From contig JAAVZR010000016.1 in NCBI GenBank assembly GCA_022791755.1, forward strand, positions 124,001 through 188,000: a stretch of 64,000 nt of DNA. The letters are read 5' to 3'. Below the pieces are notes generated by a model that did no database searches, was not told the DNA's origin, and worked only from the letters and a program-made list of their open reading frames with translations. Every line of letters starts with the position of its first letter. The stretch's first letter is position 1. The DNA is from Lachnospiraceae bacterium. GTDB lineage: Bacteria > Bacillota > Clostridia > Lachnospirales > Lachnospiraceae. Positions 40,408 to 49,578 of this stretch are shown here, piece after piece. The position numbers and the translations under genes were made by a program.

Positions 40408-40499
40408 ATCAAACGCCGGAGGGCGTGAGGCAGCGCCCGGGTATCAGGGGGCCGGAGGAGTTCCGCCCTTAGGTCTTTTTGCAAAGAGGAGTAGTTATT

Positions 40500-41918
40500 A
40501 TGAAGTGGAAACAGTACGGGATAGGATTTCTGGTCCTTATGGCAGTATGTCTGTCGGGCTTTGGACAGACGGCCTATGCCGCGGAGGATTCGCAGGATGT
40601 GATCGTGGACGGTGTGACGATCGGAGGCCTGGATGTGAGCGGCATGACGGAGGAGGAGGCGAGACAGACGGTGGAGGAATATTTTGACAGATTCCGAAAC
40701 GGTACGCTTCGTCTGTCTTTTAACGGTACGATCGGAGAGATCGGCTTTGACGAGCTGGGTATCTCCTGGGATAATCCGGAGGTGGTCGCGGAGGCGGCAA
40801 AGTGCGGGCAGAACGGCAATGTGCTGGAGCGGTATAAGATACTGACCCAGTTAAAGACCGAGAAGAAGGAATATCCGATCGAGTATTCGGTGGACCGGTC
40901 GAAGGTGGAGAATTATTTGCTGGAGAAGGCCGAGGAGCTGAAGGTCGAGCCTGTGGATGCTACGATCACGAAGGAGAAGGGAAAGCCTAACTTTGAGATA
41001 ACACAGTCTGTCACAGGACTTACGATCAATGTCTCCGAGACGCTGAATCATGTGATGGACAGTGTGGATCATGAATGGGAGGGCGGCGTCTTATCGCTGG
41101 ACGCCGATGTGGAGATCACGGAACCGAAGTATAAGACAGAGGAACTGGAACTGATCACGGACTGTCTGGGGGAGCATCAGACCAATTTTAACCCCAGCGT
41201 AGCCGGACGCTCCCAGAATCTGGTCAACGGCACTCATTTTATCGACGGTGTGGTGCTGATGCCGGGAGAGACACTGTCGCTGTATGACTATCTGTATCCC
41301 TGCACGGAGGAGAACGGATATAAATCCGGTATTGCCTATGCGGACGGCGGCTATGTGGATGCGATCGGAGGCGGTATCTGCCAGATTTCCACGACGCTCT
41401 ACAATGCGCTCTTGAAATCGGAGCTGAATGTCCTGACGCGTTCCCCTCATTCCATGACCGTGTCCTATGCGGAGCCGGGATTCGATTCGGCTGAGTCAGC
41501 CGGAAGCAAGGATCTGAGCTTTGAGAATTCCACGGACTATCCGGTCTATGTGGAGGCATGGGTACAGAAGGACCGGGTATATACGGGTCTTTGGGGTAAG
41601 GATGACCGTCCGGATAACAGAGTAGTAAAATATTATAATAATATCCTGAGCCGGGTAGGTCCCGGAGAGCCGATCTATACGGAGGATCCCAATCTGCCGG
41701 AGGGAGAGATTCACTATGACCAGCCGGCCTATGACGCGGTGAAGGCAGAGCTGTATAAGCAGGTGATTATCGACGGACAGGTGGTGGAGACCACACTGCT
41801 GCATACGGACCGCTACAGGGCTTCTCCGGCAAAGATCCGGGTCGGAACCGGCGCTCCTGTGGAGGAGGTTCCTGTGGAGGAAGCCCCGGTGGAAGGCCAG
41901 GAGAATCCGGAAGGATAA
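40500..41918 (+). CDS. VanW family protein (peptidoglycan-binding-like N-terminus)
   Basis: FNPSVAGRSQNLVNGTHFIDGVVLMPGETLSLYDYL...YADGGYVDAIGGGICQISTTLYNALL. Confidence 0.92.
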   Translation: MKWKQYGIGFLVLMAVCLSGFGQTAYAAEDSQDVIVDGVTIGGLDVSGMTEEEARQTVEEYFDRFRNGTLRLSFNGTIGEIGFDELGISWDNPEVVAEAAKCGQNGNVLERYKILTQLKTEKKEYPIEYSVDRSKVENYLLEKAEELKVEPVDATITKEKGKPNFEITQSVTGLTINVSETLNHVMDSVDHEWEGGVLSLDADVEITEPKYKTEELELITDCLGEHQTNFNPSVAGRSQNLVNGTHFIDGVVLMPGETLSLYDYLYPCTEENGYKSGIAYADGGYVDAIGGGICQISTTLYNALLKSELNVLTRSPHSMTVSYAEPGFDSAESAGSKDLSFENSTDYPVYVEAWVQKDRVYTGLWGKDDRPDNRVVKYYNNILSRVGPGEPIYTEDPNLPEGEIHYDQPAYDAVKAELYKQVIIDGQVVETTLLHTDRYRASPAKIRVGTGAPVEEVPVEEAPVEGQENPEG

Positions 41919-42010
41919 CTGAGACAGGAACTGTAAGAGGCCAAATCGCCTTTTACAGTTCCTGCTGTCATGAAATGACAATATAACCGGGGGGAAAACA
42001 TGTATACGTT

Positions 42011-43189
42011 ATGAAGAGAAGGAACAGAAAGAGAATTCTGGCATGGATCATATTGCCGCTGGGATGCGGTCTCCTAATATGCGGCTGTAATTCCGGGCCG
42101 GAGACACAGGATACGGAGATATCGCGGGAGGATCAGATCTGCTGTCTGGATGAAGACACGGATCTGGAAAGATATACCGGACTGTCAGAGGGAGAGGAAG
42201 GCCGTACGGCAGTGACGGCTTCCGATGAGAGCGAGACGGAGTCCGATACCATAAAACCTGCCATACGGGATCACATCCGTGTGGAGGCCGGAAAAGAAGC
42301 TCTTGTGGCAGAGGATTTTTTTGAGGAGTACCATGGCGAGGAGATCCTGTGGGAGCCGGAGCTTTCCACGGAAGAGCTGATGAAGGCCGGGGAGACCTAC
42401 GCGCTCTCGGTGGAGTATCAGGAGGCACAGGTAAATGTCACGGTGGAGATCGTGGATACGACGCCTCCGGTGATCGAGGCGCAGGATATCGAGGTGGAGC
42501 AGGACGAACCGGTTTCCTATAAGAAAAATGTGAGCCTTACGGATAACAGCGACGGCGAGATTATTCTGGATGTGGATGCATCGCAGGCAGACACGGCCGT
42601 ACCGGGCGTGTATACCATCCTCTATACGGCCACTGATTCCTCGGGCAATTCGTCTACGGCGGAGTGCAGTCTGACAGTCAGAGAGAAATCGGGAATTTCA
42701 CAGGAGCAGGTGAATCAGATGGCGGATGAACTGATTGAGGAGCTCGTCACGTCGGATATGTCGTCCTGGGATACTGCCTATGCGTTATGGAACTGGTGCA
42801 GAACCAAGATCAAATACACGTATTCGGCCGGGGATATGAGCAGCATATATACCGGCGCCTACGAGGGACTTCATGACAGGAAAGGCGACTGTTTTGTGTA
42901 TTATGCCACCTTCGCTGTGCTGCTTAACCGGGTCGGGATTGAGAATATGTGCGTCACAAGAGTCGGAGGGGACACGGATCATTACTGGAATCTGGTAAAT
43001 CTGGGGGATGGCTGGTATCACTGTGATTCCAGTCCGCGCCGTTCCGGGCATACGTATTATTGTTTCATGCAGACAGATGAGCAGGTGCAGTGGTATACGG
43101 ATTACTATACGGAGAAACCCGATTACTACACCTTTGATCCGGATCTGTATCCGGAGCGGGCGACAGAGATCGTCTTTGAACATTACTGA
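42011..43189 (+). CDS. Transglutaminase-like lipoprotein with Ig-like domain
   Basis: Lipobox LLICGCN; IVDTTPPVIEAQDIEVEQDE...TATDSSGNSS; DRKGDCFVYYATFAVLLNRVGI, DHYWNLV. Confidence 0.83.
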   Translation: MKRRNRKRILAWIILPLGCGLLICGCNSGPETQDTEISREDQICCLDEDTDLERYTGLSEGEEGRTAVTASDESETESDTIKPAIRDHIRVEAGKEALVAEDFFEEYHGEEILWEPELSTEELMKAGETYALSVEYQEAQVNVTVEIVDTTPPVIEAQDIEVEQDEPVSYKKNVSLTDNSDGEIILDVDASQADTAVPGVYTILYTATDSSGNSSTAECSLTVREKSGISQEQVNQMADELIEELVTSDMSSWDTAYALWNWCRTKIKYTYSAGDMSSIYTGAYEGLHDRKGDCFVYYATFAVLLNRVGIENMCVTRVGGDTDHYWNLVNLGDGWYHCDSSPRRSGHTYYCFMQTDEQVQWYTDYYTEKPDYYTFDPDLYPERATEIVFEHY

Positions 43190-43239
43190 CCGGTTCGGTG
43201 CGTGCCGGCAGGAATTAACAGGAAAGAGAGGCTTTTGCG

Positions 43240-44154
43240 ATGCCGGATCAGAAGACAGAAAACACACAGGAAAAGAAGACGGCTTCCAGGAAGAGGAAGA
43301 GGCGTCCTTCCGTTGTCTGGCGCCTTGTTATGCTGGCCGCTGTGGCGGTGCTGGTTTTCTCACTGTGGCAGCTGGTCAGAGTCTTTCAGAATTACCGGGA
43401 GGTGGATGAGGATTACGGCAGTATCACGGCTCAGATGGAGAAGCGCAGCGTCCCGGTGCCTGTGACGACGGCAGCCCCCGGGGAGGAGAGCGAATCGAAC
43501 GCGCAGGAGAAGGAGCCGGGAGAGGAGTCGGAGGAGGGAGAGACCGGGCAGGAATTGGTCATGGCCGTTCCGCAGGAGACCGAGGAGCCTTATGAGCTGA
43601 CCGTGCCGGATTTTGACTATCTGCGCGGTGTCAACGAGTATGTCATCGGCTGGATTCAGATCCCTGGCACGAAGATCAATTATCCCGTTGTGCAGGGGAC
43701 GGATAACGAATATTGGCTGTCACATACATTTGAGAATAAGGAGAAGTTCTGCGGTGCGATCTTTATGGATGCCGGAATCGAGGACCGATTTGACGATAAA
43801 AACCCGATTATTTACGGCCATAACCTGCGAAGCGGGTCCATGTTCAGCCGTCTGAACCGTTATGCGGAGAAGGAATTTTGGGACGAGAATCCGTATATCT
43901 ATATCACTACACCGGATGAATTGATTATCTGCCAGGTATTTTCGGCCTATCAGACGACGGCGGATGCAGATATCTATTATTTTGGTTTTGGCAGCGACGA
44001 CCAGTTTCAGGCGTACATAGACCGGGTGACCTCGTACTCCGTGTACGACGCAGGCATCACGGTCACGAAGGAAGACAGTATTGTCACATTGTCCACCTGT
44101 GCCAATGATGTGACACAGCGTTTTGTGGTACATGCCAAAAGAATCCAGAATTAA
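43240..44154 (+). CDS. Class B sortase
   Basis: GWIQIPGTKINYPVVQGTDNEYWLSHTFENKEKFCGAIFMD, NPIIYGHNLRSGSMF, TLSTCANDVTQRFVVHAKRI. Confidence 0.92.
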   Translation: MPDQKTENTQEKKTASRKRKRRPSVVWRLVMLAAVAVLVFSLWQLVRVFQNYREVDEDYGSITAQMEKRSVPVPVTTAAPGEESESNAQEKEPGEESEEGETGQELVMAVPQETEEPYELTVPDFDYLRGVNEYVIGWIQIPGTKINYPVVQGTDNEYWLSHTFENKEKFCGAIFMDAGIEDRFDDKNPIIYGHNLRSGSMFSRLNRYAEKEFWDENPYIYITTPDELIICQVFSAYQTTADADIYYFGFGSDDQFQAYIDRVTSYSVYDAGITVTKEDSIVTLSTCANDVTQRFVVHAKRIQN

Positions 44155-44193
44155 AAAAAGTGCTTGCATTTTGACCGGGGATGGTGTAACGTA

Positions 44194-44270
44194 GGGACAT
44201 GAGGAAACGGTATTCCCCGGAAAAACTGAGCTGTTGACAAACAAAGATGTTCCTGTGGGACATCTTTCTT
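44194..44270 (+). promoter_or_regulatory. Putative ANTAR-type antiterminator leader with intrinsic terminator
   Basis: Hexaloop hairpin GGAA-ACGGTA-TTCC (44203-44216); second hexaloop AAC-AAAGAT-GTT (44240-44251) overlapping terminator AAAGATGT...ACATCTTT (44243-44267). Confidence 0.5.
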
Positions 44271-44358
44271 TATCTTTTGGGAAAGTATCCAAAAATGTGC
44301 CGGGCTCCTGTGGTCGGTTCGGGCTTGGCCGGGCGAGGAAGGAGAGGATGATACATCT

Positions 44359-46473
44359 ATGAATGAAAAGATTAATGTGACAGATATTTTTGGCGCTGAC
44401 GTATTTAGTGATTCTGTCATGAGAGAACGTCTGCCGAAGAAAGTGTATGCCGAGGTGAAGAGGACGGTGGAGACAGGGGCGGATATGTCCCTGGCCACGG
44501 CTGACGTGGTGGCCAACGCCATGAAAGACTGGGCGGTGGAGCGGGGGGCGACCCATTATACCCACTGGTTTCAGCCGCTGACCGGCATCACGGCGGAGAA
44601 GCATGACTCCTTTGTGACGGCTCCGAAGAATGGAAAGACGATTCTGGAATTCTCCGGTAAGGAGCTGATTAAGGGGGAGCCGGACGCCTCCTCCTTTCCC
44701 TCCGGAGGTCTGCGCGCCACCTTTGAGGCCAGAGGCTATACGGCCTGGGACTGCACTTCCCCGGCTTTTTTGAGAGAGGACGCCACGGGCGTGATTCTGT
44801 GCATTCCGACGGCCTTTTGTTCCTACACCGGAGAGGCGCTGGATAAGAAGACGCCGCTGCTGCGTTCCATAGAGGCGGTCGGCAGCCAGGCTCTGCGGAT
44901 TCTGAAATTATTTGGCAATACCACATCCACCAGGGTGACGCCCAGCGTGGGGGCGGAGCAGGAATATTTCCTGATAGACCGGGATAAATATCTCCAGAGA
45001 AAGGACCTGATCTATGCGGGCCGTACGCTGTTCGGCGCCGCGGCGCCCAAGGGACAGGAGCTGGAGGACCACTATTTTGGCACGATCCGGGAACGGATCG
45101 GCGCATACATGAAGGATCTGAACATCGAGCTGTGGAAGCTGGGGATCCCGGCGAAGACCCAGCACAATGAGGCGGCTCCCGCCCAGCATGAGCTGGCCCC
45201 GATCTATGAACAGGCCAATATCGCTGTGGATCATAATCAACTGGTGATGGAGACGATGAAAAAGGTGGCTGGCCGTCATAATATGACCTGCCTGCTCCAT
45301 GAGAAGCCCTTTGCAGGTGTCAATGGTTCCGGCAAGCACAATAACTGGTCTCTGACCAGCGATGACGGCATCAATATGCTGGACCCCGGTAAGACGCCCC
45401 ATGAGAACATCCAGTTTCTGCTGGTTTTAGCCTGTATCATGAGGGGGATCGACATCCACGCGGATCTTCTGCGTCAGTCGGCTTCCAATGTGGGGAATGA
45501 CCACCGTCTTGGCGCCAATGAGGCCCCCCCGGCCATCATTTCCATGTTTTTGGGCGTGCAGCTGGAGGATGTGGTGAAGCAGCTGGTGGAGACCGGGGAG
45601 GCCACATCCTCTATCCGCGGAGGAAAGCTGGATACCGGCGTCCACAGCCTGCCGGTGTTGGCAAAGGATGCCACGGACCGCAATCGTACGTCCCCCTTTG
45701 CCTTTACCGGCAATAAGTTTGAATTCCGTATGGTGGGCTCGGCCGATTCCATTGCCGATCCCAACACCACCCTGAATGCCATCGTGGCCGAGGCATTTTG
45801 CCAGGCGGCCGACCGGTTGGAGCAGGCGCCGGACTTTGACACGGCGGTCCATGATCTGATTAAGGAATATATGAGCGAGCATCAGAGGATCATCTTCAAC
45901 GGAAACGGTTACTCCGATGAATGGGTGGCGGAGGCCGCCAGGCGAGGCCTGCCGAACATTCGCTCCATGGTGGATGCCACGGCGACTCTGACTACGGACA
46001 AGGCGGTGGCATTGTTTGAAAAATTTGGTATTTTCACCAGGGCGGAGTTAGAGTCCAGGGAAGAGGTGCTGTATGAGACCTATGCCAAGGCCATCAACAT
46101 CGAGGCTCTGACCATGATTGATATTGCCACCAAACAGATCATCCCTGCTGTGATCTCCTACACCACAGAGCTGGCCACCTCCATGAACGCCGTCACAGGC
46201 GCCTGTCCGGAGGCGGATATCAGCGTGCAGAGGGAGATTCTCATGGAGGTGAGCGCTCTGCTGTCCGATACCAAGGTGGCGCTGTCTTCCCTGAAGGAGC
46301 GTCAGACGGAGGCGGCGTCCTGCCCGGAGGCCAAAACAGCGGCTTTCTATTATAAAGACGAGGTGGTTCCGGCCATGACGGCTCTGCGTTCACCGGTGGA
46401 CCGGCTGGAGATGCTGGTGGATAAGAAATACTGGCCCATGCCTTCCTATGGCGATCTGATTTTTGAAGTCTGA
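44359..46473 (+). CDS. glnN: Glutamine synthetase type III
   Basis: 704 aa; ATHYTHWFQPLTGITAEKHDSF, FPSGGLRATFEARGYTAWD, AKTQHNEAAPAQHELAP. Confidence 0.96.
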   Translation: MNEKINVTDIFGADVFSDSVMRERLPKKVYAEVKRTVETGADMSLATADVVANAMKDWAVERGATHYTHWFQPLTGITAEKHDSFVTAPKNGKTILEFSGKELIKGEPDASSFPSGGLRATFEARGYTAWDCTSPAFLREDATGVILCIPTAFCSYTGEALDKKTPLLRSIEAVGSQALRILKLFGNTTSTRVTPSVGAEQEYFLIDRDKYLQRKDLIYAGRTLFGAAAPKGQELEDHYFGTIRERIGAYMKDLNIELWKLGIPAKTQHNEAAPAQHELAPIYEQANIAVDHNQLVMETMKKVAGRHNMTCLLHEKPFAGVNGSGKHNNWSLTSDDGINMLDPGKTPHENIQFLLVLACIMRGIDIHADLLRQSASNVGNDHRLGANEAPPAIISMFLGVQLEDVVKQLVETGEATSSIRGGKLDTGVHSLPVLAKDATDRNRTSPFAFTGNKFEFRMVGSADSIADPNTTLNAIVAEAFCQAADRLEQAPDFDTAVHDLIKEYMSEHQRIIFNGNGYSDEWVAEAARRGLPNIRSMVDATATLTTDKAVALFEKFGIFTRAELESREEVLYETYAKAINIEALTMIDIATKQIIPAVISYTTELATSMNAVTGACPEADISVQREILMEVSALLSDTKVALSSLKERQTEAASCPEAKTAAFYYKDEVVPAMTALRSPVDRLEMLVDKKYWPMPSYGDLIFEV

Positions 46474-46499
46474 GAAATTCAGGTACGGATGATAAAAAG

Positions 46500-46526
46500 G
46501 GACCTTCCCGGCAGGGGAGGTCCTTT
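46500..46526 (+). terminator. glnN terminator
   Basis: GGACCTTCCC-N4-GGGGAGGTCCTTT. Confidence 0.75.
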
Positions 46527-46537
46527 GCTCTGAAAAT

Positions 46538-46900
46538 GAAAAGGAGGTGGGCTGATGTTGTACATCAGCCCGCTTATGAAAAAATGAAAAGAAACATTCT
46601 CTATATTATTTATCATACAGAAGAAAAGTGACGAAAAAATGGAAGCCATGTGAAATGTCGTTAAATGTTGTATGAACAATTTATGAACGGAGTCTGGCAA
46701 TGAAAAAGGAACCGTTTTGACGAGAAACGGTTCCTTTTTCATATGATATAAAACAAAAAAGGGAGGAGAGCTGATGCTGCAAATCAGCTCAATTATGAAA
46801 AAACATAAAGTCAGTAAGCATTTCTTATGATTATACTATACAAGGGAAAGATGAAGAAAAATTGTGGAGTTTGAAAACAAAATTTAAAACGATTGTAAAC
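46538..46900 (+). repeat. Tandem imperfect duplication (about 219-bp offset) of an RBS/hairpin/mini-ORF module
   Basis: Unit 1 GGAGGTGGGCTGATGTTGTACATCAGCCCGCTTATGAAAAAA; unit 2 GGAGGAGAGCTGATGCTGCAAATCAGCTCAATTATGAAAAAA; similar A+T-rich 3' portions. Confidence 0.7.
46702..46740. terminator. Terminator between the two module copies
   Basis: GAAAAAGGAACCGTTT-TGACGAG-AAACGGTTCCTTTTTC, perfect 16-bp stem. Confidence 0.85.
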
Positions 46901-46964
46901 AAAATATGAATGGATCAGGGGAAAATTCTGTGGTAAAATGGTGAGGAGAGGAGTGATTACAGAT

Positions 46965-48062
46965 ATGGTAGTAACATATAAATGTCCGGGCTGTGGCGCA
47001 GCCATGGAGTTTGACGGACAGAGGGGGAAGCTGTACTGTGACAGCTGCGGACATCAGATGTCGGTGGATCAGTATGAACAGCAGTACGGGAGCCCTCTGA
47101 AAGAGGAAGGGGAGGATTTCGATGAGGAATCTCCTCTGGGGGAGGACAGTTATACGCGGGCAGAGACAGACGGCGAAGAGCAGACGGTGCAGGTGCAGCT
47201 GTATCATTGCCCCAGCTGCGGAGCGGAGCTGATGACCGACGAGCATACGGCAGCGACGATCTGTTCGTTCTGTGGCAGTCCGGGGCTGATCGCAGACCGG
47301 ATGAGCGGTGTGCGAAAGCCCAGAGCAGTCCTGCCCTTTCGGATTACGAGAGAGGAAGCAAAGGAGCGCTTTCTGAAGTGGACGAAGCACGGCCTTCTGA
47401 CACCGCCGGAATTCACATCGAAGAACACGCTGGAGAAAATCGTTGGCATGTATGTGCCCTATTGGCTGTATGATTATCAGGTGAACGTAGCGCTGCGGGC
47501 CAGGGCTACGCGCAGCCGCACGACGGTAAGGGGAGATACGGAATATACATATACGGATCACTACAGTGTGTACCGCAGCGTGGATACGGCCTTTGAGCGA
47601 ATTCCGGTGGACGCGTCGGAGCAGATGGAGGATGCGGCCATGGAGAGCCTGGAGCCCTATGACTACAGCGGGCTGAAGGACTTTGATATGGCGTATCTGT
47701 CCGGCTATCAGGCGGAGAAGTATAATTTCACCAGCGATGAAGTACAGGGGCGTGCCAAGAACCGGGCCAGGGAGGCAGCCATCGGCGTGGCCCGCAATAC
47801 CATCGGCGGATACCACACGGTCAATGTGGTGGATCAGAGAGTGCAGATCCAGGAGCGGCATGTAGACTATGTCATGCTGCCGGTCTGGGTGCTGAACTAT
47901 CGCTATCAGAATCAGAATTACACGTTTTTGCTGAACGGGCAGACCGGAAAGCTGAACGGCCGGCTGCCGGTCAGCGTCGGTAAGATGGCGAAGTGGTTTG
48001 GGATTATCAGCGGTCTGTCCTTTGCGGGGCTGATGGCGATTGCTTTGATGGGGGTGCTCTGA
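46965..48062 (+). CDS. Zinc-ribbon membrane protein
   Basis: YKCPGCGAAMEFDGQRGKLYCDSCG and YHCPSCGAELMTDEHTAATICSFCGSP ribbons; C-terminal TM. Confidence 0.8.
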   Translation: MVVTYKCPGCGAAMEFDGQRGKLYCDSCGHQMSVDQYEQQYGSPLKEEGEDFDEESPLGEDSYTRAETDGEEQTVQVQLYHCPSCGAELMTDEHTAATICSFCGSPGLIADRMSGVRKPRAVLPFRITREEAKERFLKWTKHGLLTPPEFTSKNTLEKIVGMYVPYWLYDYQVNVALRARATRSRTTVRGDTEYTYTDHYSVYRSVDTAFERIPVDASEQMEDAAMESLEPYDYSGLKDFDMAYLSGYQAEKYNFTSDEVQGRAKNRAREAAIGVARNTIGGYHTVNVVDQRVQIQERHVDYVMLPVWVLNYRYQNQNYTFLLNGQTGKLNGRLPVSVGKMAKWFGIISGLSFAGLMAIALMGVL

Positions 48063-48952
48063 TGAAAAGGAAAAGAACGAGACTTACGGCACTGCTTCTT
48101 CTGATAAGTATCGCGGCGGCGCTGCTGTTATGCGGTTACGATAAGGAAGACACGAAGGTTTTTGATCAGGCGGGCCTTCTCACGAAAGAGGAGGAGGAAG
48201 CGCTGCAGGAGGATATCGTAAAAGCGGCAAAGAAGCTCTCCCTGGATGTGGTGATTGTCACGACGGATGACGCCGGGGGAAAGAGCGCCAAGGAATACGC
48301 GGATGATTTTTTTGATGAGAATCATTTTGGGTATGAGAAGGACGACGGCTCAGGAATCCTGCTTCTGATCGATATGGATAACCGGGAAATATGGATTTCC
48401 ACGGCCGGGACCGCCATGGAGACGTATACGGACCGAGATGTAAGCAATATGGTGAACAACGAGGTGCTGCCTTATATGAAGCAGGGAGACTATTACGGTG
48501 CCTGCCGGAAATTCATAGATGCGGCGGTGGAGTACGGAACCAATTCGGAGACGGCGAATAACGGGTATTATGACGAGGAGAAGGATACTTTTGTGGAGTA
48601 TACCTCGCCGGAGGAGAGAAAGGAGAGAGAGAAGCAGCTGGCCAGAGAGCGCCTGTTTTCAGCGGGAGGGATTCTGGGGCGACTGGGGATTTCTCTGATA
48701 ATCGGAGCGGTGGGCGTTGTCATAATGCTGCTTAATGTAAGGAGCAAAAGGGCGCCGGGAGGACGGGTTTACATGAAACCCGGCAGCGAGTATATCCGGG
48801 ACAGATATGACAGGCTGGTGAATACCACCGTTACGACCCGGCGAATCGAGAGAGAGCACAGCAGCGGCCGCAGCGGAGGAGGCGGCGGACACACCAGCAC
48901 CCACACCAGCAGCAGCGGCCGCAGTCACGGCGGCGGCGGCGGCAAGTTTTAA
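48062..48952 (+). CDS. TPM-domain protein with Gly/Ser-rich tail
   Basis: VFDQAGLLTKEEEEALQEDIVKAAKKLSLDVVIVTTDD...GSGILLLIDMDNREIWISTAG; C-terminus GRSHGGGGGKF. Confidence 0.87.
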   Translation: MKRKRTRLTALLLLISIAAALLLCGYDKEDTKVFDQAGLLTKEEEEALQEDIVKAAKKLSLDVVIVTTDDAGGKSAKEYADDFFDENHFGYEKDDGSGILLLIDMDNREIWISTAGTAMETYTDRDVSNMVNNEVLPYMKQGDYYGACRKFIDAAVEYGTNSETANNGYYDEEKDTFVEYTSPEERKEREKQLARERLFSAGGILGRLGISLIIGAVGVVIMLLNVRSKRAPGGRVYMKPGSEYIRDRYDRLVNTTVTTRRIEREHSSGRSGGGGGHTSTHTSSSGRSHGGGGGKF

Positions 48953-49002
48953 AAGCGAAAGAATCCGTATATACGGGTAGTAAAGAAAAGGAGAATGAGA
49001 CG

Positions 49003-49527
49003 ATGGAACAGAAGAATCCGGTAGTAACAATCACGATGAAGGACGGCGGCATAATCAAAGCGGAGCTGTATCCGCAGACAGCCCCCAACACAGTAAACAA
49101 TTTTATCAGCCTGATCAAAAAGGGCTTCTACAATGGGATCGGCTTTCACCGCGTAATCAAGGGCTTTATGCTGCAAGGCGGATGTCCTCAGGGAGACGGC
49201 ACCGGCGGGCCGGGCTACAGCATCCGGGGAGAATTCCGGCAGAACGGGTTCGATAATATGATAAAGCATGAACCCGGGGTGCTGTCCATGGCACGCACGA
49301 TGATTCCTGATTCCGCCGGTTCCCAGTTCTTCATCATGCACAAGGCAGCGCCTCATCTGGACGGCGCCTATGCGGCATTTGGCAAGGTGACGGAGGGCAT
49401 GGATGTGGTGGAGAGGATCGCGCAGACACGGACAGATTACAGAGATAAGCCTCTGGAGCCTCAGATCATGGAGAGCGTGACAGTGGACTGCTTCGGGACA
49501 GAGTACCCGGAGCCGGAGACCGTATAG
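49003..49527 (+). CDS. Peptidyl-prolyl cis-trans isomerase (cyclophilin)
   Basis: FYNGIGFHRVIKGFMLQGGCPQGDGTGGPGYSIRGEF, AGSQFFIM. Confidence 0.95.
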   Translation: MEQKNPVVTITMKDGGIIKAELYPQTAPNTVNNFISLIKKGFYNGIGFHRVIKGFMLQGGCPQGDGTGGPGYSIRGEFRQNGFDNMIKHEPGVLSMARTMIPDSAGSQFFIMHKAAPHLDGAYAAFGKVTEGMDVVERIAQTRTDYRDKPLEPQIMESVTVDCFGTEYPEPETV

Positions 49528-49578
49528 AAAGAGAAAATTTTGGATTGTCAGGGCCGGGAGGCCGGCGAGGGAGCCGGT

